Assembly: GCA_023132075.1 (NCBI GenBank)
Contig: JAGLYT010000103.1
Coordinates: forward strand, 1 to 5,925
DNA: 5,925 nucleotides
Reading direction: 5' to 3'
Source of the DNA: JAGLHV01 sp023132075 [NCBI: bacterium]
GTDB lineage: Bacteria; CBDUZB01; JAGLHV01
Positions 1 to 4,273 of this stretch are shown here, one piece after another (position 1 is the stretch's first letter; every line of letters starts with the position of its first letter). Made by a program: the position numbers and the translations under genes. The notes below the pieces were generated by a model. It searched no databases, was not told the origin of the DNA, and saw only the letters and a program-made list of their open reading frames with translations.

Positions 1-36
1 AGGTGAAATATGTTTCGAACGATATAGCAAATTTTA

Positions 37-107
37 GCAGAAACAAGCGTTAAAAAAAATGGAACTGTCTGAGCAAAGCGAGCTTTCCATTTTTAGCTTG
101 TTTTTGC
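37..107. repeat. Large nested inverted repeat, terminator-like
   Basis: The outer arm GCAGAAACAAGC (37-48) pairs with GCTTGTTTTTGC (96-107) over 12 positions with a single G-U wobble. The inner arm AAAAATGGAA (55-64) pairs perfectly with TTCCATTTTT (85-94). The 20-base apical loop carries GAGCAAAGCGAGC. Read on the plus strand, the inner stem is followed by a T-rich stretch; read on the minus strand it is followed by eight T residues. It could therefore terminate transcription in either direction, for example a plus-strand gene ending just left of, or at, the window edge. It could equally be a dispersed intergenic palindromic element; the sequence alone does not decide. Confidence 0.6.
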
Positions 108-114
108 GTGCCCG

Positions 115-168
115 CAGGGTAAAATTATGCGTAAGCGAGAAAAACATGTTTTGGCTTTATTTTCCCTG
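115..168. repeat. Imperfect inverted repeat
   Basis: CAGGG-T-AAAAT (115-125) pairs with ATTTTCCCTG (159-168): ten base pairs with one bulged T at 120. Inside the loop is a perfect 12-bp palindrome, AAAACATGTTTT (141-152). The element lies 7 bases after the preceding inverted repeat, and both contain AAGCGAG (76-82 and 133-139), which suggests a composite intergenic element. No function can be assigned. Confidence 0.5.
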
Positions 169-230
169 TTCTAATTCTCAACCTCAAAATTAAAAATTCA
201 AAACAAAGACAAAAGACAGTTCATAGTCCA

Positions 231-272
231 TCCGCCTTACTGACTGGCGGATCCACCTTACAGACTGGTGGA
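231..272. repeat. Two tandem 21-bp hairpin units
   Basis: Two directly abutting 21-base units each form a 6-bp stem around a 9-base loop. Unit 1 (231-251) has arms TCCGCC and GGCGGA with loop TTACTGACT. Unit 2 (252-272) has arms TCCACC and GGTGGA with loop TTACAGACT. The units differ at three positions. Two of these are the partners of one base pair (G-C in unit 1, A-T in unit 2), so the stem is kept; the third is in the loop. This is the pattern of a structured repetitive extragenic palindrome, but whether it is dispersed elsewhere in the genome cannot be seen here. Confidence 0.7.
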
Positions 273-317
273 CAGGCTGTCGCTCCGCTCCAGCAACTAA
301 TAGCTCACAGATGACAA

Positions 318-347
318 TTGACAGAAATTAAAGAACAAAGATATATT
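318..347 (+). promoter_or_regulatory. Candidate plus-strand promoter in the intergenic region
   Basis: A perfect -35 hexamer TTGACA (318-323) lies 18 bases before TATATT (342-347), the same -10 sequence used by the 642-residue protein gene. Transcription would start near 354. No gene follows on the plus strand; the next signal is the hairpin terminator at 480-509. AT-rich DNA gives chance matches, so this is moderate evidence only. Confidence 0.35.
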
Positions 348-353
348 AGCCAC

Positions 354-510
354 AGTTAACGAATAACGGTAATCGAAAAATCGGCAATAAATAATCACTT
401 ATATACTTTTAACAATTCATAAAAACTAACTAAGTATGAATACAGATATTAGCAAAATTAAAATAATTTGTCAAATCAAAAAAAGCTCCTTTTTCTTAAG
501 GAGCTTTTTG
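354..510 (+). ncRNA. Hypothetical small RNA between promoter and terminator
   Basis: This interval is bounded by the promoter match at 318-347 and the bidirectional hairpin terminator at 480-509, which on the plus strand is followed by further T-rich sequence. The product would be an RNA of about 155 bases with no credible reading frame. It would converge on the 3' end of the porin gene, and its terminator hairpin would be complementary to the terminator of the porin transcript. The interior is A-rich with no strong stem that I can see and matches no RNA family I recognise. The call rests only on the flanking signals. Confidence 0.18.
480..509 (-). terminator. Intrinsic terminator of the porin gene
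   Basis: A perfect 12-bp stem, AAAAAGCTCCTT (480-491) with AAGGAGCTTTTT (498-509), encloses a 6-base loop. On the minus strand it begins 37 bases after the porin stop codon and runs into a T tract (TTTTTTTGATTTGAC). The arms end in A and T runs, so it should also work for plus-strand transcripts. Confidence 0.85.
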
Positions 511-546
511 CCTTTTATCCTTAATAATTTTTCATTTTTTTATTTT

Positions 547-1848
547 TTAAAACCGCACCAATATTTCACCTAAAATCTTACTCGCAGATGTTCCTTCGTT
601 AGCAGAAGCTTCTCCCGGCAAAAAAATTGCATATACAAAACGTAATTTTACCTGAGGCGAATATCTATAAAACAAAATAACATCAATTTCTTCCCCTAAA
701 TCACTTACTCCGTTTATTGTTTTAGTCCAGGAATCAAATATATAATAATCTAAATTTATGCTTGTTTTTTTAGAAGGAGAAACACCTATACCAAAATTTG
801 TGATTTTTTTATTAGTGAGTCCGGGAGAAACCTCACTATAGTATTCACCATAGTAACATTCTCCATAATTGTTGGAAGTCCGGGCATAGGCAGGATTGAA
901 GTTTTTCTTATCCTGTTCATCCTCAGACCCGGTAGCTTGAAAATATTCTACTTTCGCACTTACTGCACCCAAATAAGCAGTCCGGGTATAACCCATAACC
1001 CCGGCTTGCAAAGCATAACCATCGTAGTCAAATATATCTTTTCCATCTGCTTTCTTCATTCCGAACTCTATCTTATAATCAATTCCTTCTTTCATCTTTT
1101 CTTCTAAACGAATCCCGTAAAAATATTTATTTCTTAAAACAGCATTATCAGTAGACTTATCTACTTCATAAATGAGATAACACTCCATTTTTTTTCTAAT
1201 GGGTAACCACCTGAATACCGTACCGTAAACATTCGCATCTTTGCCATCATCTACATATTTTTTGGATTCCAATTCTCCACCCGCATCCCCATTTTCCTTA
1301 TCAATTAAACTACCCGTTTCCCGTCCCTTAACAGTCAATGCTTCCCACTCTAAATTAGCCGGTAATCTCCAAACAGCGCGTAAGGCATCAAAACCTCGAT
1401 TACTATCATCAAGTACTAACCCATCACCATAACAAATAGGCTGCCTTCCTACAAAAACATCTATTGGTTTTTTCTCTATCTGAATAAATTTTAAATAGGC
1501 ATTTTCCAGATAAAGTGCCCACGGATTCAAACCATCTTTTTCTCCCCAATAATTATAATTTTCATCTAATCCTGCCGGACTACTTCCTCCCCAATATCCG
1601 TTACTCTGCACCCCTAAATCAAATAAAACGTTCTCGGCTAAATCCCCCCGGAAATAAACCCTGGTCCTCTGGGTAGAAAAAGTACAATTATCAGCCAATT
1701 CATCATCATAATCACTGTTGTTTATTCCTTCGAAGCGCATCCTGATTTCTCCGCCTAATTCCACCTTGGCTAAGCTATAACCGGCTCCTATTCCTAAAAA
1801 TAAAATCAAAAATAAACTGCCTATCACCAAATATTTTTTTTCTTTCAT
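547..1848 (-). CDS. Outer-membrane porin, alginate-export-like family
   Basis: This gene encodes a 433-residue secreted beta-barrel protein. Residues 1-27 form a signal peptide: basic MKEKK, a hydrophobic core, and a likely cut after YSLA. The mature part alternates polar and hydrophobic residues as barrel strands do, and it ends in EILVRF, with the terminal phenylalanine used as a barrel-assembly signal. Resemblance to the alginate-export porin family is suggested by QRTRVYFRGDL (60-70), a LENAYLKF strand (114-121), VGRQPICYGDGLVLDDSNRG (133-152) followed by FDALRAVW, and a late FNPAY segment (317-321). By family, the role would be passage of anionic sugars or other small solutes across the outer membrane. 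No alginate or polysaccharide genes are nearby, so the substrate is unknown. The ATG at 1848 follows AGGAG (1858-1862) at 9 bases. The gene has its own promoter and terminator. I am confident it is an outer-membrane barrel and moderately confident of the family. Confidence 0.8.
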   Translation of the reverse strand: MKEKKYLVIGSLFLILFLGIGAGYSLAKVELGGEIRMRFEGINNSDYDDELADNCTFSTQRTRVYFRGDLAENVLFDLGVQSNGYWGGSSPAGLDENYNYWGEKDGLNPWALYLENAYLKFIQIEKKPIDVFVGRQPICYGDGLVLDDSNRGFDALRAVWRLPANLEWEALTVKGRETGSLIDKENGDAGGELESKKYVDDGKDANVYGTVFRWLPIRKKMECYLIYEVDKSTDNAVLRNKYFYGIRLEEKMKEGIDYKIEFGMKKADGKDIFDYDGYALQAGVMGYTRTAYLGAVSAKVEYFQATGSEDEQDKKNFNPAYARTSNNYGECYYGEYYSEVSPGLTNKKITNFGIGVSPSKKTSINLDYYIFDSWTKTINGVSDLGEEIDVILFYRYSPQVKLRFVYAIFLPGEASANEGTSASKILGEILVRF

Positions 1849-1919
1849 CTGTTTGTTCTCCTGTTTTTCCCGGCAATATTAAAAAATTATACTGATATAG
1901 AACCTATCCTACCTGCAAA

Positions 1920-1949
1920 TTTATACCACAATTTAAACAGCATTGTCAA
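1920..1949 (-). promoter_or_regulatory. Promoter of the porin gene
   Basis: On the minus strand, a perfect TTGACA -35 (plus 1944-1949) lies 18 bases before TATAAA (plus 1920-1925). The -10 is preceded by TGG, giving an extended -10 element. Transcription would start near 1913, leaving a leader of about 65 bases. A second perfect TATAAT (plus 1886-1891) lies closer to the gene but lacks a good -35. The -35 directly abuts the T-rich tail of the upstream gene's terminator. Confidence 0.75.
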
Positions 1950-1993
1950 GGAGAAAAGAAAGAACCCCCATCCTTTAAAGGATGAGGGTTCTT
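1950..1993 (-). terminator. Intrinsic terminator of the 642-residue protein gene
   Basis: Sixteen-base arms at 1961-1976 and 1977-1992 are complementary except for one C-A mismatch, and the next pair (1960 with 1993) also matches. The stem is centred on CCTTTAAAGG and so has almost no loop. On the minus strand it is followed by the T-rich run TTCTTTTCTCC. It lies about 85 bases after the stop codon of the gene it would terminate, past two smaller hairpins. Confidence 0.7.
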
Positions 1994-2015
1994 CTTACTA
2001 TCTAACTTTTGCAAC

Positions 2016-2051
2016 TGCCCGATGAATCGGGCAAAGCCTCATAAATGAGGC
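2016..2051. repeat. Two adjacent compact hairpins in a 3' untranslated region
   Basis: TGCCCGAT-GA-ATCGGGCA (2016-2033) and GCCTCAT-AA-ATGAGGC (2036-2051) are perfect palindromes with 8-bp and 7-bp arms and 2-base centres, separated by two bases. GCAAC occurs just before the first (2011-2015) and again at the end of the second (2050-2054, as GCAAC after G). They lie 27 bases past the stop codon of the minus-strand gene, between it and the terminator. They may stabilise the 3' end of the mRNA, or be units of a dispersed palindromic repeat. Neither has a T tract, so neither is a terminator by itself. Confidence 0.65.
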
Positions 2052-2077
2052 AACTACACCACTTAATGACTAACTAA

Positions 2078-4006
2078 TTAAAACTTCATTGTGCAGCCAA
2101 TTCTCCAGCTACCTAAATCAAGAATAGTCCAACTACCAGCCACGCCAAGAATATCAAAGGAAATATTTTCCGACCAATCGTATCCAATACCATAGTAATA
2201 CTGTGTCGACCGGGTAGTGTTTTCTTCGCTTTCTACGCGTTTATCTGAAGTAGTTTTAGTCCCACCTGTTTCATCACTAGTAACAACAACTCCATTGGAT
2301 ACTGTTTCTTCGTGCCACCAACCATCACTGGTCGTGCAATCAGTAGTAGTTTCCTTTACCGTTCGGATCTGATGGGTTACACCCAATCGTACTGCAAATT
2401 TTTTCCATGGTCTCATCTCTAAGCCAATAGGAAACTGAATGGTATTAGTTTTGATTTCACTACTGTGACTACCTGTATCTATATCAGTACGGGTAGTTTG
2501 ATAATCGGTATCAGCAGGGTCATCCGGATCATCGGTTACATTCCCGTCATTATCCTCATCATAGGAGTCAATATTAGTCGTCGTAGTAACAGCTGTCCCA
2601 TTTATTTCTTCAGTTTGATTGCAGTAATTAAGCCCAAAACCAAGCAAAACATTATCCACTAATTTTGCTTCCCCTCCCAGGGTTATTCCAATGGTACTAT
2701 CTTTTACATCCCCGGAAAAATTAATAACCGTATTATCATCATCTACCACAACTCTATCACCATCAACAGTGACCCCCGTTTGAACCAAACTATAAGGTGT
2801 CGAAATGCTCGCGGATATATCCCGCGGTACACTCTGATAAATAATCGCTCCCGTCAAGGTTACTTCCGGGGTAATGCTATAAAAACTATCCAGGACTAAA
2901 CCTAAACCTGTTCCATCCTCTTTTTGAGAACCAACTTCATTGGCATCCAGAACAGTCCCTGTGAAAAAATTACCTGTCCAACTAAAATCTCTGTTCACCA
3001 AACCACTCAGTCCAGCAAGAGCAAATACACTAAGATCCACACCTGTCTCTACTGCCGTATCTGCACCAGGCGAACCTACCGGATGGCTTTCAGAAACAAC
3101 AGGCATTCCATCTCTCTCATATTCGAAAGAAACAGGCATAATATTAACCCGCGCTCCTACATTCAAATCAGGATTAACCTGAAAACGGCCGCCGAAAGCA
3201 ATCTCTAGTATACTGTTAGTATGCGTTTCTTTAGCTGAAAGACTATCTTCGTATGTATCAACGGTGGTAGCGGGAGTAGTAGTTGTTGATATAATAACTG
3301 TAGTTGATTGATAATCTCTGGCTTTTATAATCTCTTCGGAAGAACAATTTCCGTCTAAATCAAGGTTACTGGTACCAATGTCAATACCAACCTTTAAATC
3401 AGGATTAACCTGATGAGCAAAAAGAAAATTCAAACTTTTTTCATATTCTTCTCTATATCTATTTGTGCTGTTACCAGATAATACAGTGGAATCACCCACA
3501 TCACCGTAACTGCCGTTATTGTCCGCATCTGTCCGAAAAGTATCATCTTTGGAAATTTCCCCTGTTGTCGCTACGCCCGGGAACAATGGAGGCCATACAC
3601 TATTATGGTTAGGTAGAACAATCAAAGAAGAGCCACTATTATAAAGTAATCCCAGTTGAGAATCAGGCAAGTAACTTCCCAGAAAAGGATTTCCAAATGC
3701 TCCTAATAAAAATTGTGACGCTCCTGTACCACCGGTAGTTGTACCATTTAATGCCCTATCATTACCGATATTTCTTCCGTCCATTCCACCATATAAATTA
3801 GATAAATTTGTAAATACCCGATAACCTTCTACAGTCAATAAATCAGCCGGATTCGCCATAGCATCTGAATACTCATCAGCCATTATCCCGGCAAGACTGG
3901 GATTAATTCCCTGCATTCTTACAGAAACACTGCTAAAATCAGCAAAAGCCATACTGCTAAGCATACCGAAAAGAACTAAAAAAACTATTGTTTTTCTTAT
4001 GTTCAT
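2078..4006 (-). CDS. Predicted outer-membrane beta-barrel protein with acidic loops
   Basis: This gene encodes 642 residues. Residues 1-22 are a signal peptide with a probable cut in MAFA-D. The protein ends in GSWRIGCTMKF, with the terminal phenylalanine of outer-membrane barrels. After the signal, ADEYSDAMANPADLL (43-57) recalls the 'NPA' signature near the N terminus of FadL/OmpP1-like and PorV-like proteins. Amphipathic strands recur throughout, for example NPDLKVGIDIG (201-211), NPDLNVGARVN (278-288), LLGFGLNY (454-461) and KKFAVRLGVTHQI (535-547). Long Thr/Ser/Asp-rich stretches between them (about 150-180, 234-262, 468-520, 552-600) look like surface loops. Two carry DxDxN/DG-type calcium-loop motifs (160-165 and 483-488). 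Start: ATG at 4006, six bases after AAGGAG (4013-4018). It has its own promoter and terminator, with valS divergent. The function is unknown; transport of hydrophobic or other solutes is possible by analogy only. Confidence 0.75.
   Translation of the reverse strand: MNIRKTIVFLVLFGMLSSMAFADFSSVSVRMQGINPSLAGIMADEYSDAMANPADLLTVEGYRVFTNLSNLYGGMDGRNIGNDRALNGTTTGGTGASQFLLGAFGNPFLGSYLPDSQLGLLYNSGSSLIVLPNHNSVWPPLFPGVATTGEISKDDTFRTDADNNGSYGDVGDSTVLSGNSTNRYREEYEKSLNFLFAHQVNPDLKVGIDIGTSNLDLDGNCSSEEIIKARDYQSTTVIISTTTTPATTVDTYEDSLSAKETHTNSILEIAFGGRFQVNPDLNVGARVNIMPVSFEYERDGMPVVSESHPVGSPGADTAVETGVDLSVFALAGLSGLVNRDFSWTGNFFTGTVLDANEVGSQKEDGTGLGLVLDSFYSITPEVTLTGAIIYQSVPRDISASISTPYSLVQTGVTVDGDRVVVDDDNTVINFSGDVKDSTIGITLGGEAKLVDNVLLGFGLNYCNQTEEINGTAVTTTTNIDSYDEDNDGNVTDDPDDPADTDYQTTRTDIDTGSHSSEIKTNTIQFPIGLEMRPWKKFAVRLGVTHQIRTVKETTTDCTTSDGWWHEETVSNGVVVTSDETGGTKTTSDKRVESEENTTRSTQYYYGIGYDWSENISFDILGVAGSWTILDLGSWRIGCTMKF
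3165..3182 (-). repeat. In-frame 18-bp direct repeat, copy 1
   Basis: AAATCAGGATTAACCTGA occurs here and again at 3396-3413, 231 bases (77 codons) away in the same reading frame. It encodes the QVNPDL segment at the start of a predicted barrel strand in both places, with identical codons. Confidence 0.8.
3396..3413 (-). repeat. In-frame 18-bp direct repeat, copy 2
   Basis: This is the second identical copy of the segment encoding QVNPDL (residues 199-204; the other copy encodes residues 276-281). The flanks diverge quickly in DNA, although the following residues stay similar (KVGIDI versus NVGARV). Confidence 0.8.
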
Positions 4007-4157
4007 TTTTATCTCCTTAATTCGTTTAATTTCTCTTCCCCCTCTATCTCTTACCTACTTCTGTTAAGTTTGTACAAAATCAAACCCCGGCCAGATTAAA
4101 AAACCATCCCTTCCTTTCCATCTGAAAATTTAGGGTACTGCCATTAAAAACTATTTT

Positions 4158-4186
4158 AATATACAAAATCTTTTATTTTCTGTCAA
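4158..4186 (-). promoter_or_regulatory. Promoter of the 642-residue outer-membrane protein gene
   Basis: On the minus strand, TTGACA (plus 4181-4186) lies exactly 17 bases before TATATT (plus 4158-4163). Transcription would start near 4151, giving a leader of about 145 bases before the ATG. That leader is long and purine-rich near the ribosome binding site. It contains the 10-bp palindrome TTTGTACAAA (4069-4078), but I see no known riboswitch. Confidence 0.8.
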
Positions 4187-4197
4187 GAAAAAATTGG

Positions 4198-4226
4198 TTG
4201 ATTTAAATATAAAAATTTTGTATAAT
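4198..4226 (+). promoter_or_regulatory. Promoter of valS
   Basis: TTGATT (4198-4203, four of six consensus bases) lies 17 bases before a perfect TATAAT (4221-4226). The predicted start near 4233 leaves a leader of only about 40 bases, too short for a T-box. The -35 box is 11 bases from the -35 of the divergent outer-membrane protein gene, so the two promoters stand back to back. Confidence 0.8.
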
Positions 4227-4257
4227 CCAGTTCATTCTTTTTTACAAAACGATTAAT

Positions 4258-4263
4258 AAGGAG
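4258..4263 (+). promoter_or_regulatory. Ribosome binding site fixing the GTG start of valS
   Basis: AAGGAG lies 10 bases upstream of GTG 4274-4276. No in-frame ATG lies between it and the conserved N-terminal region of the protein, so this site supports the GTG as the real start. Confidence 0.8.
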
Positions 4264-4273
4264 ATTAATTCCT

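Larger units (their letters stand above)
1..546. other. Noncoding, hairpin-rich intergenic region
   Basis: I find no convincing gene in these 546 bases on either strand. The first 170 bases hold two large inverted repeats. Bases 180-230 and 350-470 are A/T-rich and mostly featureless. Bases 231-272 are a tandem hairpin pair, followed by a GC-richer patch, GACAGGCTGTCGCTCCGCTC (271-290). Two short open frames enter from the left edge on the plus strand, stopping at TAG 35-37 and TAA 51-53. Either could be the last codons of an upstream gene, but neither tail is recognisable. The longest ATG-started plus frame near the right end (436 onward, 45 codons) runs through the terminator hairpin and into the antisense of the porin gene, so I treat it as noise. 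Confidence 0.7.

Noticed and set aside
2-53. Possible C-terminal ends of a plus-strand gene entering from the left edge (stops at 35-37 and 51-53)
   Set aside because: Only 11 or 16 codons are visible, neither tail is recognisable, and both overlap the arm of the inverted repeat. A gene end is possible but not supportable.
231-272. CRISPR array
   Set aside because: The two 21-base units abut directly with no spacers, there are only two, and no cas genes are nearby.
436-573. A 45-codon plus-strand frame starting at ATG 436
   Set aside because: It has no ribosome binding site, runs through the terminator hairpin and ends in the antisense of the porin 3' end. Its Phe/Lys-rich content reflects A/T tracts.
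1241-1432. Plus-strand open frame inside the porin gene
   Set aside because: It lies antisense to a clear signal-peptide-bearing barrel gene, has no ribosome binding site, and its Ser/Pro-rich content is typical of a shadow frame.
2465-3208. Plus-strand open frames inside the 642-residue gene
   Set aside because: They are antisense to a well-supported gene, overlap each other in different frames, and show no domain or start signal.
4227-4273. T-box riboswitch upstream of valS
   Set aside because: The predicted leader is only about 40 bases, with no specifier stem, T-box sequence or antiterminator.
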